From Acutalibacter sp. 1XD8-33 (lineage in GTDB: Bacteria; Bacillota; Clostridia; Oscillospirales; Acutalibacteraceae): a DNA stretch of 44,387 nucleotides. The stretch is from assembly GCF_003612555.1 (NCBI RefSeq), contig NZ_RAZF01000023.1:1-44387 (forward strand). Direction: 5' to 3'. Under the pieces are notes generated by a model. The model saw nothing but the letters and a program-made list of their open reading frames with translations, made no database searches and had not been told where the DNA came from. Every line of letters starts with the position of its first letter. Position 1 is the first letter of the stretch. The position numbers were made by a program, and so were the translations under genes. Of the stretch, positions 13,840 through 22,619 are shown in pieces.

Positions 13840-14646
13840 ATGTCTTTGACGATACAGGAACGGATAAAAGATTTGCGGGTGGAGCGCAAGCTGACGTTGA
13901 AAGAGCTTGCGGAGCAAACGGGGCTGTCCTCGTCCGCACTGGGCAGCTACGAGGCGGACGACACCAAGGACATCAGCCACTATGCTCTCATCAAGCTGGC
14001 AAAGTTCTACGGTGTGACCGCCGATTATCTTCTGGGCCTGACAGAAACAAAGCGCCACCCAAACGCTGATCTCGCAGACCTGCATTTGAGTGACGCTATG
14101 ATTGATGTGCTGAAAGCGGGGCGGGTGGATACTGCCCTGCTGGGGGAATTGGTAGCGCATCCGGATTTTATAAAGCTGCTGGCCGATATTCAAATTTATG
14201 TAGAGGGCATCGCCGCCATGCAGATACAAAATCTGAACGCATGGGTAGATGTGGCACGGGCTGAAATCGTGGAGAAGTATCAGCCGGGAGAGAACGACAG
14301 AATGACCTATCTTCTGCAATCGGCCCATGTGGATGAGGGAGAATATTTCACCAGTCGGGTGCATCGTGACATTGACGCAATCATGGATGATATGCGGGAG
14401 GCACACCGGGGCCGGAGTGACAGCGCACCGGAAAACTCTGCTGCCGAAGAATTGAAACAGGACTTGGAGGAGGTTGCTCGTTTCAATGGCAGTAAGCTGG
14501 AACAGCTTATCATGCTGTTCTGCAAGCAGACAAAGCTCCGCTACAACAAATTGACCGAGGAAGAAAAACAGTGGCTGGCACGAATTGCCCAGAAGTCGGA
14601 ACTGCTAAAAAGCTCTGTTCCGCAGAGGGGGAAGAAACGGAAATAG
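13840..14646 (+). CDS. XRE-family transcriptional regulator with long C-terminal region
   Basis: 268 residues from ATG 13840, chosen because GGAGGG lies seven bases upstream; an ATG at 13825 would hide that site. The N-terminus has a classic HTH: IQERIKDLRVERKLTLKELA, EQTGLSSSALGSYEADDTK, YALIKLAKFYGVTADYLLGL. The C-terminal 190 residues are helical with no recognised enzyme motif. Such regulators commonly control mobilizable or defence elements. It ends at a bidirectional terminator shared with the convergent XRE gene. Confidence 0.8.
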   Translation: MSLTIQERIKDLRVERKLTLKELAEQTGLSSSALGSYEADDTKDISHYALIKLAKFYGVTADYLLGLTETKRHPNADLADLHLSDAMIDVLKAGRVDTALLGELVAHPDFIKLLADIQIYVEGIAAMQIQNLNAWVDVARAEIVEKYQPGENDRMTYLLQSAHVDEGEYFTSRVHRDIDAIMDDMREAHRGRSDSAPENSAAEELKQDLEEVARFNGSKLEQLIMLFCKQTKLRYNKLTEEEKQWLARIAQKSELLKSSVPQRGKKRK

Positions 14647-14668
14647 GGATTTTTGCTCCGCAAATATG

Positions 14669-14711
14669 AACAGCTCTACGGGTCCTGCCTCCGCAGACCT
14701 GTAGAGCTGTT
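14669..14711. terminator. Bidirectional terminator between two XRE genes
   Basis: AACAGCTCTAC (14669-14679) pairs with GTAGAGCTGTT (14701-14711), with an inner GGGTC/GACCT pairing. It lies between two convergent genes. Confidence 0.7.
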
Positions 14712-14913
14712 ATTCATCGGGGACATACTCGGCGATGTCCTCCAGGCGGCAATCTAGTGCCGAACATAATTTGTTCAGTGTCTTTGTTTCCATGTTGTCA
14801 TTGGCCTGCAAACGCCGGACGGTCTTGCTGTCAATGCCGCACTTTTCTCGGAGCTGGTAGGTGGAGACGCCTTTTTCCTTCATCACATCCCACAGCTTAT
14901 CAAAAATAATCAC
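14710..14913 (-). CDS. Small XRE/Cro-type repressor
   Basis: 67 residues from a GTG at 14913, chosen because GGAGGGTGA sits six bases upstream; the ATG at 14940 would hide it. The sequence is one HTH domain: FDKLWDVMKEKGVSTYQLRE, KCGIDSKTVRRLQANDNMET, KTLNKLCSALDCRLEDIAEY. It is transcribed divergently from the SLOG-family gene, and an inverted repeat covering that gene's -10 box lies between them. It probably represses the SLOG gene and itself. Confidence 0.75.
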   Translation of the reverse strand: MIIFDKLWDVMKEKGVSTYQLREKCGIDSKTVRRLQANDNMETKTLNKLCSALDCRLEDIAEYVPDE

Positions 14914-14930
14914 GACATCACCCTCCCTGA

Positions 14931-14989
14931 TTGACACCAATCAGTATGGGGGTTATAATCTCCAGTGTTAAGGGGATATAACCCCCATA
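14931..14989 (+). promoter_or_regulatory. Consensus promoter with operator for the SLOG gene
   Basis: TTGACA (14931-14936), 17 bases, TATAAT (14954-14959) is a perfect sigma-A promoter pointing to the SLOG gene. TATGGGGGTTATA (14945-14957) and TATAACCCCCATA (14977-14989) form a perfect 13-base inverted repeat with centres 32 bases apart; the left arm overlaps the -10 box. This is a good operator for the neighbouring XRE repressor. Confidence 0.8.
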
Positions 14990-15017
14990 ATCAAATTAAA
15001 GTCAGGAGAGAGTTGTG

Positions 15018-15518
15018 ATGATTGAAAACCGCTGTGCGTTCACGGGGCACCGCCCAAAAAAGTTTCCATGGGGCTATAATGAGGCAGACGCTCGTTGCGT
15101 CGCACTGAAAAAGGCACTTGCCGCAGAGATTGCCAAGTTGGTGGACACTGGATGTACGGACTTCTACTCTGGTATGGCAGAGGGAGCAGATACCTGGGCA
15201 GCTATAGCTGTTCTGGCCTTGAAAAAAGAAAATCACGCGCTGAAGCTCCACTGTGTCCTGCCCTACGAGGAACAGGCGGACGGGTGGTCAGCTTCAGCGC
15301 GGGAATTATATTTTTCTATTCTGGAGCAGGCGGATGAGGTTGTATATGTGAGCCGGGAGCACCGTGAGGGCTGTATGCTAAAACGGAATCGCTATCTGGT
15401 CAATCATGCTGCCTGTCTGCTGGCTGTCTACAACGGAGAGTGGCGGGGAGGAACGGCGATGACAGTAAGGTATGCACAAAAGTTAGGACGAAAAATTATT
15501 GTGCTTGATCCGACTTAA
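15018..15518 (+). CDS. SLOG-family (DUF1273/YpsA-like) nucleotide-binding protein
   Basis: 166 residues from ATG 15018 (AGGAGAG seven bases upstream). The N-terminus CAFTGHRPKKFPWGYNEAD and the inner DFYSGMAEGADTWAAIAVL match the DUF1273 branch of the SLOG superfamily, Rossmann-like proteins thought to bind nucleotides or nucleic acid ligands; the C-terminal KRNRYLVNHAACLLAVYNG is also conserved. SLOG domains act as sensors in some nucleotide-based defence systems, while YpsA relatives act in housekeeping or stress. It is under a tightly built repressible promoter and precedes the restriction gene by about 100 bases, so a shared role is possible but unproven. Confidence 0.75.
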   Translation: MIENRCAFTGHRPKKFPWGYNEADARCVALKKALAAEIAKLVDTGCTDFYSGMAEGADTWAAIAVLALKKENHALKLHCVLPYEEQADGWSASARELYFSILEQADEVVYVSREHREGCMLKRNRYLVNHAACLLAVYNGEWRGGTAMTVRYAQKLGRKIIVLDPT

Positions 15519-15624
15519 AGAGCCATAGTGAAAGTTGGAGTATGGTGTATTGTTTTTTGCCCCTTGATGTGGTATCATTATTTCATGTATATGTGCGACA
15601 AATTTTGTAGACGAGGGTATTCCC

Positions 15625-18144
15625 ATGAACTCAGATATTATCTCAAAACTTAAAACTGGTCCTGAACAACAGCTCGTTATTGGTCCATTAGTCCAAAGAT
15701 TCTTGGACAAGGGGTGGAGACTAGGACAAATGATGTTTGGGCGCACAGAGTGGCGAGTTCCTAAAACTCCTTCAGAGGCATCTAAACGCGAGAGCGGTTC
15801 ATCATATGACGGTTTCCCTGTCGATATTGCGGTTTTTGAAAGTGAACAGACCTGCGGAGATTATCGGCATCTGTTGTTTATTATTGAGGGAAAACAGCCA
15901 ACTATTGACGTTGGCTTACAACAGTTGGAAATCTATTTGTCGTTGGAACCACATGTAAAATTGGGAATATGGGCCAACAATGCAGATCCATCGGCATTAA
16001 GCCTTACTGTTTATAAAAATATGAAGGGACTAACGGTCCCTAAACAAACCTGTGTATCTGACTTCCCTTCTATTGGAGCCGAACTTTCACCTACCGCAAC
16101 CGCGCTCAAATTTTCTAATTTGATTCCACTCACAAATGACACTCTTCGGAAAGCTTTTAGCGATTTGCTCGACAAGGTCGTTGCTCAAGACAGCCGTGTA
16201 ACTCGTCGCGAAGAACAGCTTGACCAGTTATGTAATTTATTATTGTTGAAATTGGACAGTGATAAAAAGGCAAAAATGGCATCGTCTTCTGAAGTGGCAT
16301 TTAGAGTCTGTGCGACAGCAAGCGCAACAGGAGCTTATATTAGGGAGAGATTTGAGGAATTTCATGATGTATACCCTGACATTTTTGTAACGGAATCTGA
16401 AAAGGAGATCAGATTTAGCGATACCACAATTTATGATTGCGTAGAAAGGCTTGCTCCACTAAAAGTGCTTGATGCAGGGGTCGAATCTGTTTCGGTTGCG
16501 TTTCAAGTATTGCGGAGTGCAGCACTTAAGCAAGAAGAGGGGCAGTATTTTACACCTTCACCAGTAATTGAAGCGGCTATAAAACTAATGCCAATAACAT
16601 TAGAAGATATTATAATCGATCCTGCTTGTGGGACGGGCGGTTTCTTGGTTCAATGTCTTATTGACATTAAGAATCGATATCCGGGCGATGAGAAAGAGGT
16701 TTCAAAGTGGGCGCAGCTTCATCTTTTTGGTATTGATAAGGATGCTATTGGTATTAAGTTAACCAAAGCTATAATGCAGATATTGGATGATGGATCAGCT
16801 CATTGCGTAAGAGGTGACAGTGTGTTGACACACACTTGGGAAACGCAATACCCTCACCTTAAGTCAAATCAGTTTAACAATGGACGTTTCAGCAAGGTTT
16901 TTACTAATCCACCTTTTGGCGCTCCCTTGAAAGTCAAATATTCAGATGCAAAGAAAGCTGGCTTAAGTATTGTGACCTACATTGAAACGGGCAAGGATAT
17001 TGAACTTGGACTAGCAATGTTTAACCGATGCCATGACCTGCTTAAGGTGGGCGGCATGATGTGCATTGTATTGCCAGAAACATATTTTTTCTCACCATCA
17101 TATGCGTATGTTCGGGAGTGGGCTAAGACACGGTTGAAGCCTATATGTGTTGCCAATGTACCGATGGAGGCGTTTCAAGGATTTTGTCGGGCAAAGACTA
17201 ACTTATATATATTCCAAAAGATTGCTCCAGACTCTACTTTCGGTGATGATGAAGTAGTCGATTTTATTAATCCGCAAACTTGTGGTATCTATAAAAATGG
17301 TAGCCAGCGATTTAAGGTCGATGTAACAGGTAGTCGAACCAGCGTAATTGATAACGAATTGCTGGATATGGCAAAAGAATGTTCTGAGGGGCATAGCCAA
17401 TTTGCAGTACCGCTTACTTCGATTTATCAGAAAGATGTGTTAGTTCCGCAATACTACGATATGTCATATAGAACAGGCTTTGAACAACTAAAAGCAAAAT
17501 GGGGCTTTTGTGAAATCTCATTAGGCGACTTGATAGAGCGTGGTATTATCGAAATACAAGGCGGTCATGGAAGTCCAAGCAATGACCTACGAAACGGGAC
17601 AATCCCTTATGTTAAAGTCTCCGATATTCGCAATTTAAGAATTAATGTTAATCCAACAAACCTGATTCCAATTGAGTTGGCAAGGCGATTTTGGAAAACG
17701 AATGACGGACGTAGCAATTTGAAAGGTTGGGATTTAATATCTCCCAGTCGGGCAAGCAGCAATATTGGAGAGTTCTCAATTTTAGTTCCTGGCGAAGAGC
17801 AAATTGTATTGACCAAGGAAGTGTTTGTTCTGAGGGTACAACCAAACGATTTGGGTATTGATCCCTTTTATATGTTGTGGGCATTGGCGCTTAGGGAAGT
17901 TAGAGATCAGTGGCGAAGAGTTACTTTGATGCAGACAAATAGAGAGGATGTTGGGAAAAGATTCTGTGAGGTTTGTATTCCTATGCCGTTGTCTCCCAAA
18001 TGGGCAAAAGAAGTATCATGCTCATTTAGAAAATATTTTGAAAGCATTGCAAAGTCGAAAGAAACTTTTGTTAAGGAAACTCAAGAAGATCGTTTTGACT
18101 ATATTGCATCGGTAAGTGCGTTTTCTGATAAAATCTCAGATTAA
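15625..18144 (+). CDS. Single-chain restriction-modification enzyme (HsdR-N nuclease + N6-adenine methylase + specificity domain)
   Basis: 839 residues. The N-terminal HsdR-N-like nuclease has the PD-(D/E)XK residues D67 (FPVDIAVF), E88 and K90 (IIEGKQ). The methylase core has GQYFTP (306-311), DPACGTGGF (332-340) and NPPF (428-431), the gamma/N6-adenine order. The C-terminal part (about 640-839) contains GTIPYVKVSDIRNLRINVNP and resembles one type I target-recognition domain. Together this is a type IIG/IIL-like enzyme that cuts and methylates DNA. The gene is AT-rich against its GC-rich neighbours, implying transfer. It is intact. A variant used as a modifying or sensing partner of the TIR genes downstream is an alternative. 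Confidence 0.85.
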   Translation: MNSDIISKLKTGPEQQLVIGPLVQRFLDKGWRLGQMMFGRTEWRVPKTPSEASKRESGSSYDGFPVDIAVFESEQTCGDYRHLLFIIEGKQPTIDVGLQQLEIYLSLEPHVKLGIWANNADPSALSLTVYKNMKGLTVPKQTCVSDFPSIGAELSPTATALKFSNLIPLTNDTLRKAFSDLLDKVVAQDSRVTRREEQLDQLCNLLLLKLDSDKKAKMASSSEVAFRVCATASATGAYIRERFEEFHDVYPDIFVTESEKEIRFSDTTIYDCVERLAPLKVLDAGVESVSVAFQVLRSAALKQEEGQYFTPSPVIEAAIKLMPITLEDIIIDPACGTGGFLVQCLIDIKNRYPGDEKEVSKWAQLHLFGIDKDAIGIKLTKAIMQILDDGSAHCVRGDSVLTHTWETQYPHLKSNQFNNGRFSKVFTNPPFGAPLKVKYSDAKKAGLSIVTYIETGKDIELGLAMFNRCHDLLKVGGMMCIVLPETYFFSPSYAYVREWAKTRLKPICVANVPMEAFQGFCRAKTNLYIFQKIAPDSTFGDDEVVDFINPQTCGIYKNGSQRFKVDVTGSRTSVIDNELLDMAKECSEGHSQFAVPLTSIYQKDVLVPQYYDMSYRTGFEQLKAKWGFCEISLGDLIERGIIEIQGGHGSPSNDLRNGTIPYVKVSDIRNLRINVNPTNLIPIELARRFWKTNDGRSNLKGWDLISPSRASSNIGEFSILVPGEEQIVLTKEVFVLRVQPNDLGIDPFYMLWALALREVRDQWRRVTLMQTNREDVGKRFCEVCIPMPLSPKWAKEVSCSFRKYFESIAKSKETFVKETQEDRFDYIASVSAFSDKISD

Positions 18145-18156
18145 GGAGCGACTTTT

Positions 18157-18285
18157 TTGCTGTTCACTCGTATTGATGAACAGAGGGACGAAGCTACGGT
18201 AACGGCTTGAGGTTTTGTAGGCAAGCTGAACCGACTTGTATGGCCTGGTTAATGAAAATGTACCAGATACTGTCGAAATCAGGAT
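18157..18285 (+). pseudogene. Possible broken small gene between the restriction and TIR genes
   Basis: AAGGAG (18143-18148) overlaps the stop of the restriction gene and is followed eight bases later by a TTG (18157). The frame LLFTRIDEQRDEATVTA stops at 18208. The next frame continues LRFCRQAEPTCMAWLMKMYQ and ends SKSG. A frameshifted small gene would explain this, but I recognise no family and it may be plain leader sequence. Confidence 0.25.
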
Positions 18286-18308
18286 AAAGAAAGCGTGGGG
18301 TAAGTATA

Positions 18309-19091
18309 ATGCTGGATAAAGGGTTGCTGGATGAATTTAGCAATCAACACCTAAAGATAATTATTAATAACAGATTACAAGGGTTGAATCCACAGTACGC
18401 AGAGGTTTTTCTTCGCAAACTGGAGACTGTATATCACACATATCTTTCTGTGTTTCCAACGCAGTGTGCGCAATTGGATTTGTTATGGGATTTACGAAAA
18501 GCAGGTGCAATTACGTTTGAAAATACAATACGTGCAATGGATGTTTTGGTAGGCGATATGAGTAAACGTTTTGACAAAGCGTACAAGCCGCCCAAGCTTT
18601 TTATAAGTCATGCCCAAGCTGATAGTATAATTGTAAAAAAATTTGTTTCATTACTTGAGAGAATCGGCATAAAATCTGAACACCTTTTTTGTAGTTCCAT
18701 AGATGGATACGATGTTCCCCAAGGAGCTGGAGACATTTACGATTACTTGCGAAATGAGATGACTAATGATGGTCTCTTTGTAATTATGATGCTATCGAAG
18801 AATTATTATGCAAGTAAAGTGTGTCTGAATGAAATGGGTGCCTCTTGGGTTAAGCAAGCAGCCTATCAAGTTATTTTGTTACCAGGGTTTGATTATTCTA
18901 AAATTAAGGGTGTAATTAGACCGACTGAAATGTGCTTTAGGTTAGATGATTCTGTTCACAGAGCATATGATATGAATGAATTGAAGGAGAGAATCTTGAA
19001 GCATTTAGGTTTACCTACAATTGATTCTACACAATGGGAGCGGAAACGAGATGAATTCTTTTCTGAGATTGATGCGCAACCTAAAGTATAA
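18309..19091 (+). CDS. TIR-domain protein, probable NADase effector
   Basis: 260 residues. The TIR domain spans about 95-235: KLFISHAQADSIIVKKFV (FISH at 98-101), LFCSSIDGYDVPQGAGDIYD, LFVIMMLSKNYYASKVCLNE with the expected catalytic glutamate E175 in CLNEMGASW. Bacterial TIR domains cleave NAD+ or make signalling cyclic ADP-ribose variants during abortive infection (Thoeris, Pycsar, TIR-STING, short Argonaute systems). The N-terminal 90 residues are helical and may sense or oligomerise. The gene is AT-rich, 165 bases after the restriction gene and 58 bases before the DUF4062 gene on the same strand, suggesting one operon. No transmembrane segment is seen. Confidence 0.8.
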   Translation: MLDKGLLDEFSNQHLKIIINNRLQGLNPQYAEVFLRKLETVYHTYLSVFPTQCAQLDLLWDLRKAGAITFENTIRAMDVLVGDMSKRFDKAYKPPKLFISHAQADSIIVKKFVSLLERIGIKSEHLFCSSIDGYDVPQGAGDIYDYLRNEMTNDGLFVIMMLSKNYYASKVCLNEMGASWVKQAAYQVILLPGFDYSKIKGVIRPTEMCFRLDDSVHRAYDMNELKERILKHLGLPTIDSTQWERKRDEFFSEIDAQPKV

Positions 19092-19149
19092 TATTAAGCG
19101 ATGAGCGATTCGATCAAATCAGTTTATAGAATTCAGGGGAGGAAACAGG

Positions 19150-20691
19150 ATGGCAAAAAATGTGACTCAATATGATTTGCTTATTTCTTGTCCTGGTGAT
19201 GTTCAGTCAGAAGTTGAAATTATCAAACAGATTGTAGATGATTTCAATGAAAGATATTCTGATACATTGGGTATTTCTTTAAGGGCAAGGCACTGGAAAA
19301 AGAGTTCCTATGCTCAGTCTGGGGGAAAGCCGCAAGCTCTATTGAATGAGCAATTTGTTAAGCAGTGTGATGCAGCTGTAGCCGTGTTTTGGACACGCTT
19401 TGGAACGCCTACTGACGAATATGGATCAGGTGCGGAAGAAGAAATTGAACTTATGCTTGGGGCGGATAAACAGGTTTTTATGTATTTTTCAGACAAACCC
19501 ATTCCGCCATCAGCACACGATCCAGCTGAGTATGAACGAATAAGTGCTTTTCGTGAAAAATACAAAGACAGAGGAATCTATTTTACCTATACGTCTGATG
19601 AAGAGTTTACCAAATTGTTTACCGCACATTTGGCGCAACATTTTCTTAGCATTCAAAAGGTAAATGAGATAAAAGATTTGCGCACACCTCGACTGCTTCT
19701 TAGAGGGATAAATGAAAACGGGATGTTGTGTGATAGCGTTCCCGTTCATAGTTTTACACTCAATTTTGAAAGAAACGCTAACAATTACCTCGAAGCAATC
19801 AAGCAAATGTACCAAGACATTGCTGCACTCCAAGTAGGTTCATATTCTACACAGCCAGTAAAATCAAATTCTCCTGCTGAACGCTATTTGGAGTCTTTTT
19901 ATCCCCCTATAACAATAAAAGATGAGCGCAAAGAGTTTTTGACCAAAATGGCCTCTGCTTTTAATTTGTCTTTACCTGATGATTTTTTTGAACTTGGCAA
20001 TTTATCAAAAGATAGCTTAGGGAGCCTTGCGATTGGGGGGCAATATAACTTGAGGGGGACAGAAACTGAAAAGAGAAAATATGAATTAATTCAATCGCTC
20101 TACGACTCTATAATTGAATTTTCTAAGCAGAGTCGTATCGAAGATACCTTTTCCAATATAAAATGCTTAAAGCTTGCTATTGAAAATGATGGAACGGCCG
20201 TAGATGAGGATATAGAGATAACAATTACGCTATCCATACATGATCTGTTGCCCATTGACGAATTTCCAGTATTGGACAATTCATCAAAAAGCTATTTACT
20301 AAATGAAGTTGATATGGATGAACTATTTTGTATCCCAAGCACTGCGCAATATATGGAGTATGAATCTAGCATGAAACCGCTAGTCGGCGGGAAATATGCT
20401 CAGCCTACAAGTATAAATACCTTCCCATTCATAGGTGGAGAAGCAGATTATTCAGAAGATTATGAAGATGAGTTATTCCGTATTTTCCCCTACGATATTT
20501 ATCCTAGCGGGAAAGATTACATCTGCAAGTTAAAAATCGATTATATTAAACACCACACAGTAGTGGCTTTCCCAACGCCACTTCCGTTAAAAGGTATTCC
20601 GGCAGAGATACCATATACCATTACTTCAAAAAATGCTGCTGAAATAATTCAAGGCACTATAAAAGTATCAGCTAACATAGGCGGAGAGTAA
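19150..20691 (+). CDS. DUF4062-domain protein, candidate partner of the TIR protein
   Basis: 513 residues after GGGGAGGAAACAGG. The N-terminal DUF4062 domain (about 6-120) is seen in YDLLISCPGDVQSEVEIIKQ and then FWTRFGTPTDEYGSGAEEEI with QVFMYFSDKPI. This domain often heads predicted conflict-system or STAND-like proteins and has a TIR/SLOG-like Rossmann fold. The remaining 390 residues have no NTPase or nuclease motif that I can see, and end in beta-rich segments. It is the last gene of the AT-rich run and is followed directly by a strong terminator, which supports a shared operon with the TIR gene. Its biochemical role is unknown. Confidence 0.7.
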   Translation: MAKNVTQYDLLISCPGDVQSEVEIIKQIVDDFNERYSDTLGISLRARHWKKSSYAQSGGKPQALLNEQFVKQCDAAVAVFWTRFGTPTDEYGSGAEEEIELMLGADKQVFMYFSDKPIPPSAHDPAEYERISAFREKYKDRGIYFTYTSDEEFTKLFTAHLAQHFLSIQKVNEIKDLRTPRLLLRGINENGMLCDSVPVHSFTLNFERNANNYLEAIKQMYQDIAALQVGSYSTQPVKSNSPAERYLESFYPPITIKDERKEFLTKMASAFNLSLPDDFFELGNLSKDSLGSLAIGGQYNLRGTETEKRKYELIQSLYDSIIEFSKQSRIEDTFSNIKCLKLAIENDGTAVDEDIEITITLSIHDLLPIDEFPVLDNSSKSYLLNEVDMDELFCIPSTAQYMEYESSMKPLVGGKYAQPTSINTFPFIGGEADYSEDYEDELFRIFPYDIYPSGKDYICKLKIDYIKHHTVVAFPTPLPLKGIPAEIPYTITSKNAAEIIQGTIKVSANIGGE

Positions 20692-20693
20692 AC

Positions 20694-20730
20694 AAGCGCG
20701 GCAGATCATGGGAATCTGCCGCGCTTTTGT
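20694..20730. terminator. Terminator closing the defence cassette
   Basis: AAGCGCGGCAGAT (20694-20706) pairs perfectly with ATCTGCCGCGCTT (20714-20726), followed by TTG. It serves the DUF4062 gene and, on the other strand, the DUF6061 gene. Confidence 0.85.
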
Positions 20731-20975
20731 TAGTCCAAAGGGGAGTAATCTGTCACATTTTTCAGATACTCTTCCGGGTTACCATTGAGAATCAAATCAG
20801 CATAACCAATTGGATCATTATAAATCAGATAATCCAGCTCTGACTGCTGATACATATTTTTAGCGACCTCGTTCTCCACAGCTATGCAGTCAATAGAGAT
20901 TATGCTACCATCGGCGAATTTCAGCTCTACGCAAACAGTGTCCATGTTGAACTCGCAGGAAAGTAATGATGCCAT
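20730..20975 (-). CDS. DUF6061 family protein
   Basis: 81 residues. NMDTVCVELKFADGSIISID followed by VENEVAKNMYQQSELDYLIY is typical of DUF6061, a small acidic protein common on mobile elements in gut Clostridia. AGGAGG lies about ten bases before the ATG at 20975; an internal ATG ten codons in is possible. Function is unknown. It faces the defence cassette across a shared terminator. Confidence 0.75.
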   Translation of the reverse strand: MASLLSCEFNMDTVCVELKFADGSIISIDCIAVENEVAKNMYQQSELDYLIYNDPIGYADLILNGNPEEYLKNVTDYSPLD

Positions 20976-21269
20976 TAAATAGGAACCTCCTCTTTAATCA
21001 TCCTGAGCAAATTATTGGTGTTCTGCACTACGGACTGCCAACTGATGATGTTAAGTTGAGATTAGTTCCTTATCACTATCAAGCCAAGGAATTCCGGGAT
21101 TTTTTCGTGTTTTGGGGTGGTCGTATGCGGTCTGGATTGCCGCTCCTTTTTGCCTGTTTTGCGCCTCATTTTCGCATCTGGTCGTATCCGTTTCTAACCT
21201 TTCCGTCTGGCACATCATCAATAAATCATCAAAAATCTGGGGTGTTCCCTCCTGTTTCGCTGGCCTCGG

Positions 21270-22492
21270 TCATAAACTGAATCCGTCCGTTATCCCCTGT
21301 AGGCGGGTGGTGTCTTTCTTGACGTAGTACATCTCGGTTATCTGCGAGGTGCTGTGACCTAAGAGGTCGGCTACTTGGCGGGGTGAGAGTGCCATCAGTG
21401 TCCCATCCGGCTGGCGGATACCGTTCACTAGCGAACTTCCAAAAGTGTGTCTCAAGGAATGTAGCCCCTTCTGCTCTATCCCTGCGGCCTTGAGAATCCG
21501 GTAGTACCGTTTGCGGAAGTTCACAGGGCGGGTGTAGCCGCCCTTCTCGTCGCTTACAAGGGGCGAATTTGGCCCGAAAAACCGTTCCCTGCGCAAAAAA
21601 ACTCCCTTACCGCCTGCTCTGCGGCCTGATTTAGGGGCACACGGCGCTTACTGGTGGCTGTTTTCGTTTTGCCAACCTTCACTTCTCTGCCGGGGACGTA
21701 GTCTGTCCCCTCGTGCCTGCACACCTCTTTGACGTTCTGGCGCACTTCAAGGTATCTACCTTCCAGATTGATGTCGCTGTTGAGCAGGCCAAGCAACTCC
21801 CCTGTGCGTAGGCCGGTGTTCAGCATGAGGATATAGGCCGCTGGCTGCTGGTACTTGGGCTTGCCGTTTGAAAATTTGCTGAACGCCTCGGCCTTGAATC
21901 TCTCGATTTCCTCTGGCGTAAACACCGTGACAGTTTCTTGCGTGGGTAAATCTTCCTTGTTCTGCGCCGCCATGAAGTTGGATTTCTTTATCATGGGTAC
22001 GCTGTTCATGGGATTCTTGGCGAGAATTTCCCGCTGGGTGAGGTAGCGGAAATATTCGTTGAGCACGATGTACACCTTCTTGACCGTGGTGTAAGCGTAG
22101 CCTTCACCCAACCAGTAATTGAGCACTTCCTTGAGGTCAGCGGCAGTGATGTCTCCTACTATCTTTTCACCAAGCAGAGGAAAAATCTGGTGTTCCACCG
22201 TACATTCGCAACGGTCGTAAGTTGTGCGCTCCGCCGAGGGAAATTTGAACACTTGGAGCCAGTGGGTCATGCTCTCCTTGCGTGTCTTGTGGGATTCATC
22301 GGACTCCTGCAATTCTTCGTTAAAGGCCGCAATGTAATCGGTCATTTTCTTGGTGACTTCTGCCTTGGTCGTGCCTGAGAAGGATTTGCGCTTGCGCTCC
22401 CCTTTCTCATCCATGTACCACACCGTGCCGCCCCAACGGTCATCCGTTCGCTTAAAGGCTTTTCCGTTTGTGAGCAATTTCTTCTGAGCCAT
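21270..22492 (-). pseudogene. Tyrosine site-specific integrase, frameshifted in a homopolymer
   Basis: The N-terminal 312-residue frame (22492 to 21554) carries the SAM-like core-binding domain and the first catalytic Arg in LNTGLRTGELLGL, plus the beta-hairpin VKVGKTKTATSKRRVPLN. The C-terminal frame (to 21270) carries HSLRHTFGSSLVNG, LLGHSTSQITEMYYVKKD (His and the nucleophile Tyr). The two frames meet at a T7 run on the coding strand (A7 at 21595-21601); adding one T restores EFFLRRERFFGPNSP. Tn916/ICE-type integrases of about 410 residues excise and integrate mobile DNA. It could be a real decay event, slippage, or an assembly error. Confidence 0.85.
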
Positions 22493-22589
22493 CTGTCAGC
22501 CCTCCTTTCTCAGCACACCACAATACCACACCTTGCCGGGAAAGTCCACTGACATTTTTCTTACTTTTCTTGTTGCTTTGAAAAATCCC

Positions 22590-22619
22590 TTTCTTTGTTT
22601 ATGCGGCGCAAATTTTGAG
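22590..22619. repeat. Direct repeat copy 1
   Basis: TTTCTTTGTTT, two bases, then GCGGCGCAAATTTTGAG (22603-22619). The same sequence with a one-base linker is at 25190-25218. Copy 1 lies about 100 bases upstream of the integrase start, where attachment sites are often found. Confidence 0.65.
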
